Below are positions 43,573-52,240 of a stretch of DNA of 64,000 nt, in pieces. The DNA is from Novosphingobium barchaimii LL02 (GTDB lineage Bacteria; Pseudomonadota; Alphaproteobacteria; Sphingomonadales; Sphingomonadaceae), in assembly GCF_001046635.1 (NCBI RefSeq), contig NZ_KQ130458.1, positions 177,615 through 241,614 on the forward strand, in the 5' to 3' direction. Under the pieces are notes generated by a model that searched no databases, was not told the DNA's origin, and was given only the letters and a program-made list of their open reading frames with translations. Positions within the stretch are counted from its first letter, which is position 1; each line of letters opens with the position of its first letter. The position numbers and the translations under genes are program-made.

Positions 43573-43948
43573 TCAGTTCCCGCCCGCCACAAGGACAGGA
43601 TCGCCGTCTTTCAGATAGCCCGCTCCCGCCGTGACGACGCGCGTGCCGGGGGACAGGCCGGCCACGACCGCATCGTCGGCCTCGAACCGGACCAGCCGCA
43701 GGCGGACGAACCTGGCCCGGCCGTTCGCGCCGACGGTGAAGACGCCCCCCTCCCGGCCCGATCGGGGGACGAAGGCTTCGGCGGGGACGGCCGCCAGCGA
43801 AGGTTGCGCGGGGGCGGCGGAGGACGGGAACCGGACGGAGGCGATGGCGCCGCTTTGCCCATGGCCGCCCGGCGGCAACCGGACCTCGACCATGCGCGTG
43901 CCCGTCGCGCCGTCGACCAGCGGCTGGCTTTTCGCGACCCGTCCGGGC
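43573..43948 (-). pseudogene. RND periplasmic adaptor (HlyD/MFP), C-terminal fragment
   Basis: The last 125 residues of a membrane-fusion protein: VAKSQPLVDGATGTRMVEVRLPPG (beta-barrel domain) and VVAGLSPGTRVVTAGAGYLKDGDPV (membrane-proximal domain). The start, signal, coiled coil and lipoyl parts have been removed by IS6100 copy 5 together with the promoter. Permease and outer-membrane factor remain, so the pump is probably dead or depends on another adaptor and on read-through from the IS. Confidence 0.87.
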
Positions 43949-44828
43949 GGCTCTGTTGCAAAAATCGTGAAGCTTGAGCATGCTTGGCGGAGATTGGACG
44001 GACGGAACGATGACGGATTTCAAGTGGCGCCATTTCCAGGGTGATGTGATCCTGTGGGCGGTGCGCTGGTATTGTCGCTATCCGATCAGCTATCGCGACC
44101 TTGAGGAAATGCTGGCGGAACGCGGCATTTCGGTCGACCATACGACGATCTATCGCTGGGTCCAGTGCTACGCCCCGGAGATGGAGAAGCGGCTGCGCTG
44201 GTTCTGGCGGCGTGGCTTTGATCCGAGCTGGCGCCTGGATGAAACCTACGTCAAGGTGCGGGGCAAGTGGACCTACCTGTACCGGGCAGTCGACAAGCGG
44301 GGCGACACGATCGATTTCTACCTGTCGCCGACCCGCAGCGCCAAGGCAGCGAAGCGGTTCCTGGGCAAGGCCCTGCGAGGCCTGAAGCACTGGGAAAAGC
44401 CTGCCACGCTCAATACCGACAAAGCGCCGAGCTATGGTGCAGCGATCACCGAATTGAAGCGCGAAGGAAAGCTGGACCGGGAGACGGCCCACCGGCAGGT
44501 GAAGTATCTCAATAACGTGATCGAGGCCGATCACGGAAAGCTCAAGATACTGATCAAGCCGGTGCGCGGTTTCAAATCGATCCCCACGGCCTATGCCACG
44601 ATCAAGGGATTCGAAGTCATGCGAGCCCTGCGCAAAGGACAGGCTCGCCCCTGGTGCCTGCAGCCCGGCATCAGGGGCGAGGTGCGCCTTGTGGAGAGAG
44701 CTTTTGGCATTGGGCCCTCGGCGCTGACGGAGGCCATGGGCATGCTCAACCACCATTTCGCAGCAGCCGCCTGATCGGCGCAGAGCGACAGCCTACCTCT
44801 GACTGCCGCCAATCTTTGCAACAGAGCC
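43949..44828 (+). mobile_element. IS6100 copy 5 (complete, 880 bp)
   Basis: Ends at GGCTCTG (43949) and CAGAGCC (44828). Flanks GTCCGGGC and CAACGGAG do not match. Both sides are broken genes: an efflux adaptor to the left, a tyrosine recombinase to the right. Confidence 0.97.
44010..44774 (+). CDS. tnpA: IS6100 transposase, copy 5
   Basis: 254-aa transposase identical to the other copies. Confidence 0.95.
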   Translation: MTDFKWRHFQGDVILWAVRWYCRYPISYRDLEEMLAERGISVDHTTIYRWVQCYAPEMEKRLRWFWRRGFDPSWRLDETYVKVRGKWTYLYRAVDKRGDTIDFYLSPTRSAKAAKRFLGKALRGLKHWEKPATLNTDKAPSYGAAITELKREGKLDRETAHRQVKYLNNVIEADHGKLKILIKPVRGFKSIPTAYATIKGFEVMRALRKGQARPWCLQPGIRGEVRLVERAFGIGPSALTEAMGMLNHHFAAAA

Positions 44829-45186
44829 CAACGGAGCGAAGGACCCCGGCACCTTTTTTGTCAAAACGGTCAAGACGACCAGTCGGGACGCATCATATAA
44901 CCAGACCACATTCTACGAGGCGTGGAGGCTCGTGATCCAGCGTTACGGTGTCTTCAATCCTTACACCGGTCGAGGTGCGATCAAGGGATTGCTGCCGCAC
45001 GGGCCGCACAATGTGCGGGATGTTCTAGCCACCCACATCCTTAAGCATACCGGCTCCTACGAGCAGGCAAGCTATGCCATCCAGGATACACCCGACATGG
45101 TTGCCAAGCATTATGGGCGGTTCCTTCCGCAGGATAAAGCGGCGATGGCCGCGCAAATTCTAAACCGGGTCTGGGAGGCTGCTTGA
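44829..45186 (+). pseudogene. Tyrosine recombinase/integrase, C-terminal fragment
   Basis: An open frame enters from IS6100 and runs NGAKDPGTFFVKTVKTTSR to a stop at 45186, about 118 residues. The catalytic domain end is visible: H-x-x-R in PHGPHNVRDVLATHIL and the nucleophile Tyr in AKHYGRFLP. The N-terminal DNA-binding half and the first catalytic Arg are lost. It marks the edge of an older integrated element. Confidence 0.82.
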
Positions 45187-45196
45187 TGTGAAAAAG

Positions 45197-45219
45197 TGGG
45201 GCCGGCTTAGCCGGCCCCA
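45197..45219 (+). terminator. Hairpin after integrase fragment
   Basis: TGGGGCCGGC-TTA-GCCGGCCCCA: 10-bp perfect stem with a 3-base loop directly after the stop. No T-run follows. Confidence 0.6.
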
Positions 45220-45478
45220 GTAGAAGAACTTGGATAAGCCAAGCCTTCGGGTCGCAGACTGAGACTGCTCGGAACCCGACCGATTCGGATAGGAAGGACT
45301 CGCCATTCATCTGGGGAACTGTTGATGCTGCAACTCGGCGCAGGAGAATGGCGCCCGCTTCTCGCGTTTGTCCGGGTTCTTGACCCGCACATCGCAGCTT
45401 GTCGGCCGGAGACCCGCGTTCTGATTTGCTGGCGGCTTGGGGATGGAAACGGCCGCCGCATAATTCAGTGCCTGCGCT

Positions 45479-45883
45479 TCATATTCGCCGGCCCAATGGG
45501 TCACGCAGTACATCACGGAAGCCCACGTGATTTGGAGGTCCTACAACATTGTGCTTTTCCAATTCTTCAATCAATTGAGTTGCGGTCCGATAACTCACCC
45601 GAAGACGTCTGTGTAACCAAGCGATAGACGCGTTTTGATGAGCGCAAACGAGCTCAAAAGCTTGTTCGTACAATGCGCCGTCAATTTTTTCGGGAGCGTC
45701 TGTCCCATCGGCGCTCGCCATTTTGTCACACAGAGAGAGGATCGTTTTGAGGGATTCGACTTTCCGCTTCCATGCCTTCTTTTCTGAAACGGCGTTCTTG
45801 AGTAGCCGCTTGGCTATACTCTTGAGGGCCAGCCACTCTTCCTCTGCTGACCTTGAACAACAATGCGTGCCCTTCTCACTCAC
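45479..45883 (-). CDS. Small protein with FtsK-gamma-like winged helix
   Basis: 134 aa. The N-terminal half is charged and helical. The C-terminal half (ALYEQAFELVCAHQNASIAWLHRRLRVSYRTATQLIEELEKHNVVGPPN, about residues 70-120) matches the pattern of the gamma domain of FtsK, the winged helix that reads KOPS sequences and touches XerD. No motor domain is present. Next to a Xer-like integrase remnant it may be an accessory factor for site-specific recombination (inference). The gap 45884-46070 shows nothing. Confidence 0.6.
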   Translation of the reverse strand: MSEKGTHCCSRSAEEEWLALKSIAKRLLKNAVSEKKAWKRKVESLKTILSLCDKMASADGTDAPEKIDGALYEQAFELVCAHQNASIAWLHRRLRVSYRTATQLIEELEKHNVVGPPNHVGFRDVLRDPLGRRI

Positions 45884-46070
45884 TCTAGATATTCCCCAAT
45901 GATCTTTCTGAGATCATAGAAACATTCCGATACGACAGAATGGGTCGCAAAAGAGTCTCAGAGCTACGAAGAGAGGCAGTTGTTATTGCTCCGAGCCATT
46001 AGTTCATGGTATGTTCTTGTTGGGCTTCCATTACGAGATTCACGCACAGTAGGCGATGCCACGGATCATT

Positions 46071-46769
46071 TTATTTCGGAATGAAAGCCTTCTTTTCGTA
46101 AATGTCGGTAATGCTCTTGCCGTCCCATCGGTAAGTGAGATGGGTTTTCTCGCGACAGTTGGAGAGGCAGATCGGCCGGAGGACAGCAACGCAGGTGCCG
46201 CTGGCAGCGCGAACGCTGGGATAGATGATCCCCATGGAACGCTTTGTCCGTAGGGCGCGCGCGAGTGCTTGGCTGGCGCCGTAGTCGGTTGGGTGGAAAA
46301 ACTCGGGATGGTCGTCATGCCAAGGGCGTAGGTCATGAAGATCCGCGCGGAGCCGGGCGACATAGCAGCGCATATCGATATCGATCGGCCCCTCCTTCGT
46401 GCGGCGGAGGAAGGCTTCTCGGTGGTGCTTCGTTTCTTCAATCGCGGTCGCAATTTCAAAGCCCGCGTAATAGGCGCCGAAGCTGGCGTCGGAGAAGCGG
46501 GCGCCGTCACGATTGAGATGTGTGAAGGCCGCCATGATGGGGGAGGAGCCGGGTCCGACAACGCGATCTTCAAGGGGGACCAACGAGATGTCGCCGGCCT
46601 CCTGACGAAGGCGCTCGTTTGTCATGGCCTCAAGGGCGTAGATATCATCCAGATCCTCAGGTTCGGTCACCTGTTCGAAGAGAAGGATGGTCGGATAAAT
46701 CGAGGCGATCAGGCGATACACGCGTTGATCCGTGGCCGCGAGAGGCGGCATCACAGCACCGTTGGTCAT
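46071..46769 (-). CDS. RES-domain toxin (NAD+-degrading family)
   Basis: 232 aa. VYRLIASIYP, GARFSDASFGAYYAGFEIATAIEETKHHR and MGIIYPSVRAASGTCVAVL supply the Arg, Glu and Ser of RES proteins, which in characterised cases (MbcT, RES-Xre) consume NAD+. It starts 2 bp after the upstream antitoxin gene, the usual order. Confidence 0.85.
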   Translation of the reverse strand: MTNGAVMPPLAATDQRVYRLIASIYPTILLFEQVTEPEDLDDIYALEAMTNERLRQEAGDISLVPLEDRVVGPGSSPIMAAFTHLNRDGARFSDASFGAYYAGFEIATAIEETKHHREAFLRRTKEGPIDIDMRCYVARLRADLHDLRPWHDDHPEFFHPTDYGASQALARALRTKRSMGIIYPSVRAASGTCVAVLRPICLSNCREKTHLTYRWDGKSITDIYEKKAFIPK

Positions 46770-46771
46770 GC

Positions 46772-47179
46772 CTAGCCCCGTTCTGCGTCGAGATACTGGC
46801 GGACAATGAAGAGGTCCGACACATTGCCGGACGTCAGCCGATCGAGTGCGCTTTTGCCGCCGAAGATGGGAGCGTCGTTGGGCGCGTGCATCCAGCGGTC
46901 AGCCCGCTCGGCGATCGGCAGAAGAATATTGATAGCCTTGTAGATGCCCAGAACGTAGCTGATCCGCTCAAGCGTATCGCGGCCGAGCTTGATCTGTTGG
47001 CGCGCTTTCGCCTTCGACTTCCAACTGTGAAGGGTGGAGCGGCTTTCAACGCCGAGAATCTTCATCTGCTGTTGTTCGCTTAGCGACCAGCGCTCGGCGA
47101 TGTTCGAGAATGTCCGGAGGCCAGAGCCGGAGAGATCCGGCCTCCTTGCAGGAGCGGTCTTAGCCAAGGCTTGCGCCAC
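46772..47179 (-). CDS. Xre/MbcA/ParS-type antitoxin (DUF2384)
   Basis: 135 aa. N-terminal helical DNA-binding part (FSNIAERWSLSEQQQMKILGVESRSTLHSWKSK) and C-terminal MbcA/ParS toxin-binding domain (DTLERISYVLGIYKAINILLP, RWMHAPNDAPIFGGKSALDRLTSGN). Neutralises the RES toxin encoded directly downstream and probably autoregulates. The gap to 47372 should hold the promoter; a GGAC/GTCC inverted repeat is near 47200-47216. Confidence 0.87.
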   Translation of the reverse strand: MAQALAKTAPARRPDLSGSGLRTFSNIAERWSLSEQQQMKILGVESRSTLHSWKSKAKARQQIKLGRDTLERISYVLGIYKAINILLPIAERADRWMHAPNDAPIFGGKSALDRLTSGNVSDLFIVRQYLDAERG

Positions 47180-47372
47180 TGTGATCTCCTTTCTTCCTCC
47201 GGACTATCCGATGTCCGAAATATAAGCTGATTTCTGAAAATGTCTATAAGATGTGCTTTGTGATCCTGTCAGGAGATTGCACGAGGCTTGGTGAGCCCTG
47301 AGCAATGGGGAAGTCGGAGCAAGCGCCATCCCAGCTGCCAAGGACCAGCGCGTTGTAGGGCTGCTGTAAGCC

Positions 47373-47816
47373 TCAGGCGACGTTCGATTCGATCTGATCC
47401 CATTCGATCCCGGCAGCCTTCAATCTCGCAAAGGGGTCCGCATTCTCGTCGTCAAAAGACCAACCTTTGGGCATGCTCACCTTAAGTCCAAGATCGAAGT
47501 CGAGCCGCAGGCGTTCAGCCCTGGAGATCATCACTATTTTTAGATGCCGTTCCAACAATTTCGCGACGGCAGCTACATTCGCTCCAAGAGAAAACATCTT
47601 TTCGCACTGGTCTCGAATAAGTGCTAATGGCACAACATGTTCACGATGTTCTGCTGCTGCCCGTGAGCGACCGACCATTATGATGTGATTGGGGATTAAT
47701 GGTTCATCCAACAGGCGTGAATGCCGCCAGTTTTCTTCCCATGACTGATGCATAACCCAAGCGGCTCGAGCAAAAACGCGTTGGGCAATTTCCTTATTGG
47801 TGAATTGGGGTCGCAT
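47373..47816 (-). CDS. Protein of unknown function, HNH-like motif (147 aa)
   Basis: Small basic protein. EHREHVVPLALIRDQCEKM resembles the first His-containing strand of HNH-type nucleases, with later conserved-looking LERHLKIVMISRAERLRLDFDLGLKVSMPKGW. No cysteines for zinc binding are evident. It starts close to and divergent from the next gene. Function not assigned. Confidence 0.5.
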   Translation of the reverse strand: MRPQFTNKEIAQRVFARAAWVMHQSWEENWRHSRLLDEPLIPNHIIMVGRSRAAAEHREHVVPLALIRDQCEKMFSLGANVAAVAKLLERHLKIVMISRAERLRLDFDLGLKVSMPKGWSFDDENADPFARLKAAGIEWDQIESNVA

Positions 47817-47952
47817 AGCATCCGGTTGACTTGAGGAGTGTGTGCTATTGCGAGGTTACGTTATATTGCGCAAGCTGCCTCATTTGATCGATCTGGGTCT
47901 TGCGACCGAAAATGTCGGTCTAGACTGGCAGTTAAATTGCAAAGGGGGTTTT

Positions 47953-48603
47953 ATGAAAAAGCCAGTTACTGTCGCGAGCCTGAGCGAGTTCGGGAGGGAG
48001 AGGCTGTCAAAGTCGTTTTTCATGCGCGACTTTCTTTTCTCGGACATCGCATCGATCCATGGATTTGCGAATATTCCAGATGATCCCGAGCTCGCGATAG
48101 CGGCAGGCAGCCGTTTGTGTCAGGATCTGCTGGAGCCGCTGCAGGATCATTTTGGCCGGATCGCTATTCGGTCAGCTTTCCGGTCGGCCGAGGTGAATGG
48201 GTTTGGTGCCGAAATGCAAGCGGCTGGCAAAGCCGGCTACAGCTGTGCTTCGAATGAGAGCAATTACGCCAGCCATATCTGGGATCGTAGGCGTGATGGC
48301 ATGATGGGGGCGACTGCCTGTATCGTCGTTCCGTCTTTCTGGGATGCCTTTCAGGAGGAGGGGGATTGGCAAAAGCTTGCATGGTGGATCCATGATCATC
48401 TGCCCTATTCCAGTCTCTATTTTTTCCCCAAATACTGGGCTTTCAATATATCCTGGTTCGAACAGCCGACCAGAACCATCCACAGTTACAGGAGTCCGAA
48501 AGGATGTTTGACGAAGCCTGGAATGGAAAATCATGGCGGCACACATGAGCAGGAGTGGGCCGGAATAGAAAAGGCCATGTGCGCCGTGACCACCCGTGGA
48601 TGA
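47953..48603 (+). CDS. Protein of unknown function (216 aa, possible M15-like fold)
   Basis: Start ATG 47953 with AAAGGGGG upstream. RIAIRSAFRSAEVNGFG and NYASHIWDRRRDG (His-x6-Asp) recall the zinc-site spacing of D-Ala-D-Ala carboxypeptidase-type M15 proteins, and WWIHDHLPYSSLYFFPKYWAFNISW follows. The usual final His-x-Asp/His cannot be placed with certainty. No signal peptide. The base composition is less GC-rich than neighbours, suggesting separate acquisition. Only a weak assignment is possible. Confidence 0.5.
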   Translation: MKKPVTVASLSEFGRERLSKSFFMRDFLFSDIASIHGFANIPDDPELAIAAGSRLCQDLLEPLQDHFGRIAIRSAFRSAEVNGFGAEMQAAGKAGYSCASNESNYASHIWDRRRDGMMGATACIVVPSFWDAFQEEGDWQKLAWWIHDHLPYSSLYFFPKYWAFNISWFEQPTRTIHSYRSPKGCLTKPGMENHGGTHEQEWAGIEKAMCAVTTRG

Positions 48604-48645
48604 CAATCCGAGATCTGGCCCCCTGCTCTAACGTGCATCCCGATG

Positions 48646-50301
48646 CTTAACCTCTCTTATTCACGACGCTCGGTTTCGGGTCCGCTCTGGGCATTTGCTG
48701 CGGCTGGCTGTATTGCGCGGACGACCGGCATCGCTGGCGTTTGTTTCACCGCATTCGGATTGATGGGCTTTTCGGGTTGAAGGGCTGGGCTCGGAGTTCT
48801 GCGGCGCTGCCGCATGGGCTACGTCGGCGCAGGCTTCAGCCGGAGAACGAGGGCGCGGAACAGGTCGGCATCCGGACAGGCGGAAGCGAAGGCAATGCGG
48901 ATGCGGCTAGCACTTTCTACGACGCGCGCAGCGACCTTGAGCAGCCGCAGGCGCAAGGTGGTAAACTCCGCGCTTGCCAGAGCAGCGGTCCTGGGCATCG
49001 CCTGCTGGATGCGCCATAGCAGCCAGTATGCGGCAGTGTGCAGTATCAGGCGCATCTGATTGGCATTGGCCGAGCGGCACGAGGTTCGGTCGCTGGCGAG
49101 CTGGGACTTGTGGCGCTTGATCAGGTTCTCGGCCTGACCACGCGCGCAGTAGAGCGTGTCGTAGATGTGCTCGGCCGATCCTGTTGCCAACGAGGTGACG
49201 ACATAGCGGATGTCCATGCCCAGCGTGCTGGCCTCGATCCGTGCAACGACGCGACGCTGGCACTTCCAGGTCTTTGCCCCATAGCGGGTCTCGGCATAGT
49301 TGCGCAGGACGGGACACTGACGCTGGGCGCGCTTGACCGCGCAGGCATCGGCGACCGCAACAATGGCGGGATCGGCGCGCAGCGCTGAATTGGTGGGCAG
49401 GCCGAACACGTAATCGACGCGGGCCGCATCGCAGTAGGCCATGACCTCGGGTCGACCATAGTGCCCGTCGCCGCGGATAGTGATGTGGGTATCGGGCCAA
49501 TTACGGCGCAGGTGACGCACCAGGCGTCGGATGTGCCCCGCCGCCTCCTTTCCAGAAGGCGTCTTGCCTGTGCGCAGCAGCATGGCCACCGGCCTGCCGG
49601 TCGCGGTGTCGTAGATATGGATCGGTAGGAAGCAGCGCTCCCCATGATGCCCGTTCCAGAACGAGAGCTGTTGATAGCCATGCACGACGTCGCACGTGTC
49701 GTCGATATCCAGCGTGACCGCTGTCGGAGGGGCGGGATAGCTGGCGCAGTAGATGTCGATCATCGCGGCCATCATGCTGGCCAGTTCGCGCGTAGTCGGT
49801 GCATTTTCCCACCGGCTCATCGTCGGTTGGCTGGCCAGCCCCGCGCCCGATTCCGGCAGCTTGCCGAGCGCCAGGCGGAAGCCTGGATCGTCGCGCAGAG
49901 CATCGAGATCATCGGCATCCTCATAGCCGCACGCAATCGCGAACACACGGGCACGCAGAATGTCATCCAGGCGATGGATCACCCGCGCTGGATCGCGCGG
50001 ATCGGCAATACAAGCCGCCAGGCGCTGGCAAATCCCCATCGCGCGCTCGGCCTGTGCAAGCAGTAGAACACCGCCATCCGAGGTAAGCCGGCCACCGTCG
50101 AACGCAGCTGTGATTTTCTTGCGGCCGACTGCTGGGAATCCAAATGAGCTTGCGATATCATCGTTCATGGCGGGTGTGGCCCGTGGCATTTTCTGCCCTG
50201 CGGCAGGTTCGGCTTAGACACCCAGTTCCTAATTCAGATCAGAGGCTTACGCCACTCCCGCCAACCCTTCAGGACACTTTTGGTGAATAAGGCGGGTTAA
50301 G
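48646..50301 (-). mobile_element. IS1380-family insertion sequence
   Basis: About 1656 bp with imperfect ends: CTTAACCTCTCTTATTCAC at 48646 and, reversed from 50301, CTTAACCCGCCTTATTCAC (16 of 19 match). Family size is about 1.7 kb. Flanking bases GATG and GCGC do not form a clear duplication. Confidence 0.75.
48819..50189 (-). CDS. IS1380-family transposase
   Basis: 456-aa DDE transposase. LTSDGGVLLLAQAERAMGICQRLAACI at the N-terminus, first Asp in TLDIDDTCDVVHG, second Asp in ITIRGDGHYGRPEV, and Glu in YCARGQAENLIKRHKSQL are typical of the family. Intact. Confidence 0.9.
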   Translation of the reverse strand: MPRATPAMNDDIASSFGFPAVGRKKITAAFDGGRLTSDGGVLLLAQAERAMGICQRLAACIADPRDPARVIHRLDDILRARVFAIACGYEDADDLDALRDDPGFRLALGKLPESGAGLASQPTMSRWENAPTTRELASMMAAMIDIYCASYPAPPTAVTLDIDDTCDVVHGYQQLSFWNGHHGERCFLPIHIYDTATGRPVAMLLRTGKTPSGKEAAGHIRRLVRHLRRNWPDTHITIRGDGHYGRPEVMAYCDAARVDYVFGLPTNSALRADPAIVAVADACAVKRAQRQCPVLRNYAETRYGAKTWKCQRRVVARIEASTLGMDIRYVVTSLATGSAEHIYDTLYCARGQAENLIKRHKSQLASDRTSCRSANANQMRLILHTAAYWLLWRIQQAMPRTAALASAEFTTLRLRLLKVAARVVESASRIRIAFASACPDADLFRALVLRLKPAPT

Positions 50302-50327
50302 GCGCCGCGTCGATCGCTTTCAGCCGA

Positions 50328-50799
50328 TCATGCGTCATCGTCGACCATCCCGATGATCGGGAAAATTTGCTTGATCTTGTTGTGTGGGATCGATGACGTC
50401 ACGCGGTCGCGATATTGCATCAGCTCAATGAGGCTGCGGTTCCGTGCACTCAACCGACCGATGGTCCAGAGTGAGCGACCTGAATCCTCTCGCAGCTGAA
50501 CCACGACGTCCGCATTGATCGACGCGGGTTTGATGCGATCAAGAATTACCCGTTCGCCAGCGCGGAAACGTGGTTCCATGGCTTCGCCAGGGATATAGAT
50601 TGCGAAGTAGCGCTCGGCGTCGCCCAAGCCGAACGGTGCTGCCATATAGGCAGCGGGGCGCGAAAGATCTCCTTCCCAGAATTCAAGCTCATCGGCAAAG
50701 GCCGTGTCGCCTTCCTCGGGGAAGTGCAGGCTGACGGCGTAGATGGAAATGAGTTTCTTCGGCAGTCCGGCGATGATGGGATCGTCCTTAGCAGCGCGG
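50328..50799 (-). pseudogene. S24/LexA-type repressor, C-terminal part
   Basis: The peptidase/dimerisation half of a phage-type repressor: DLSRPAAYMAAPFGLGDAERYFAIYIPGEAMEPRFRAGERVILDR is the region around the usual Ser active site, but the Ser of the common GxSM motif is replaced (PGEAMEP), so self-cleavage is doubtful. Then ADVVVQLREDSGRSLWTIGRL, and the lysine-bearing strand is not obvious. The N-terminal half is at 52241-52517, separated by an IS. Confidence 0.7.
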
Positions 50800-52240
50800 T
50801 GACGAAGTCGGTTTTCAGCCGGGTCTGTCAGCGCCTTCAGGGGTAAAAACGATGAGGAGCATGGCCCTTTCTCCGTCGAACTCGGCGACGAGGGCGATGA
50901 CGAGCGCAACATCGGTCTGAACTACGAACAAGAATGCCTTGGATGCGCCCCTGGCGCCCCTCGGAGTGCCGCAACCGAACAGGGCGCGCATGAGAATGCC
51001 AAGATTGAACCCGGCGACGTGGATCAAATAACGCTTGTGAACATTCTCGCGCCCGCGCAGCCACGCGCGGCGCATGCCGCCGCGATCCAGGACGTGGGCA
51101 AAGCTACGCTCGACCATCTCACCACGCTTGCGCATCGCCTTGCGTCCGACGGCGGATTTCAGGCGAGACCGATTGGCGTAGACGGCCTTCTGGGCAGCCT
51201 CGTCGCCGTGCCAGCGCAGATATCCATTCGGCGGTGCCGGCTCGGCGATGCGCGTCTTCCAGATGTCGCCGTCGAGACCCTTGAGGAGCTCGCGCGAATG
51301 ATAGCCTTTATCGGTCACAAGATCGCAGGGATCCCCGGACGTCGGCGCCAGGCCAATGTCGGCGAGGTTGCGTGCTGCCGTCTCCAGCGTGGCGTCGAGC
51401 GTTGTCGTGTCGCCCTTGTCGGCCGGGTGGATCGGCGCTGCCACGATAACACCCGTGTCGAGATCGACCGCGTGTTCGGGCTTGTAGGCCAGACGCGTCG
51501 AGCCGTTCTTCATCCGCGCGACCTTCGCGTCGGGATCGGTCTTGCTCGCCCAGTCCGCATTCGACAGCTTCTTGCCCTTGCGTTTGCGATCGAGCCGGAC
51601 AAGGTCGTCGATCGTCGGCGTGTCGATGCCGCTCTCTTGCGCCATGCGCACCAGCATCTCGCGGTAGGTCTCGCCATTGTCACGCCGCACGATGGTACGC
51701 AGCGCGGCGTTCGCCTCCATGGTCGAGCCATCGACGCCGATCCGCTCGCCTTTCACCAGATCGTGCCCGGCGACGAGGGCCAGTACCCAGCCGAAGATCT
51801 GGTCATGTACCTCGTGCGGCAGGCGGCTCCGCGTCTTCGACAACCAGCTATGATCAGGGACCTTGTCGCGGCTCGACAGTCGCAGGAACTCCCGCAGCGA
51901 CAGCGAATCCGAACAGCGCCAGACAATCCCGCGTTCGCTGTCGATGCCCTCGAAATAGCCGATCAGCAGCATGCGGAAATAGCGGCCCGGCGGCAGCGAC
52001 GGGGCTCCCATCCGCGGCGCATAATAGGGCTTGCACGTCTTCTCGACAAAGCCATCGAAGCCCGCCTCGGCCAGCAGCTTCTGGAGCTTGTCGTAGAAAA
52101 CATGCCCCGGTGAACGCGGTATCTCCGCCCACGTCACGATCAAATCGGACTGGACCTCGCTATCACGCCCCATCGCCATCGCCGCTAACCCGCCAGACAA
52201 TCCCACTGCCGCACTGAATCAGCCACCGCCGACTTCGTCA
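50800..52240 (-). mobile_element. IS1182-like insertion sequence in repressor gene
   Basis: About 1441 bp with terminal TGACGAAGTCGG at 50800 and its inverse CCGACTTCGTCA ending at 52240. It separates the two halves of a repressor gene. The exact host junction and any duplication could not be fixed because frame restoration is ambiguous. Confidence 0.72.
50815..52173 (-). CDS. IS1182/IS5-like DDE transposase
   Basis: About 452 aa beginning MGRDSEVQSDLIVTW; starts at 52179 or 52206 are alternatives. N-terminal DUF772-like domain (YYAPRMGAPSLPPGRYFRMLLIGYFEGID), first Asp in KGERIGVDGSTMEANAA, second in DPCDLVTDKGYHSRELL, Glu in KRGEMVERSFAHVLDRGGMRR. The stop lies just inside the left end of the element. 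Confidence 0.85.
   Translation of the reverse strand: MGRDSEVQSDLIVTWAEIPRSPGHVFYDKLQKLLAEAGFDGFVEKTCKPYYAPRMGAPSLPPGRYFRMLLIGYFEGIDSERGIVWRCSDSLSLREFLRLSSRDKVPDHSWLSKTRSRLPHEVHDQIFGWVLALVAGHDLVKGERIGVDGSTMEANAALRTIVRRDNGETYREMLVRMAQESGIDTPTIDDLVRLDRKRKGKKLSNADWASKTDPDAKVARMKNGSTRLAYKPEHAVDLDTGVIVAAPIHPADKGDTTTLDATLETAARNLADIGLAPTSGDPCDLVTDKGYHSRELLKGLDGDIWKTRIAEPAPPNGYLRWHGDEAAQKAVYANRSRLKSAVGRKAMRKRGEMVERSFAHVLDRGGMRRAWLRGRENVHKRYLIHVAGFNLGILMRALFGCGTPRGARGASKAFLFVVQTDVALVIALVAEFDGERAMLLIVFTPEGADRPG

Noticed and set aside
41101-43977. 958-codon open frame opposite the RND permease
   Set aside because: The permease has clear family motifs over its full length; the antisense product is Arg/Gln/Asp-rich with no motifs, a codon-bias shadow.
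45307-45516. Small 69-codon frame next to the FtsK-gamma-like gene
   Set aside because: Overlaps the end of that gene in another frame, no ribosome site, no recognisable sequence.
48646-50301. Target duplication for the IS1380-family element
   Set aside because: Bases next to the repeats (GATG and GCGC) do not match; left as undetermined.
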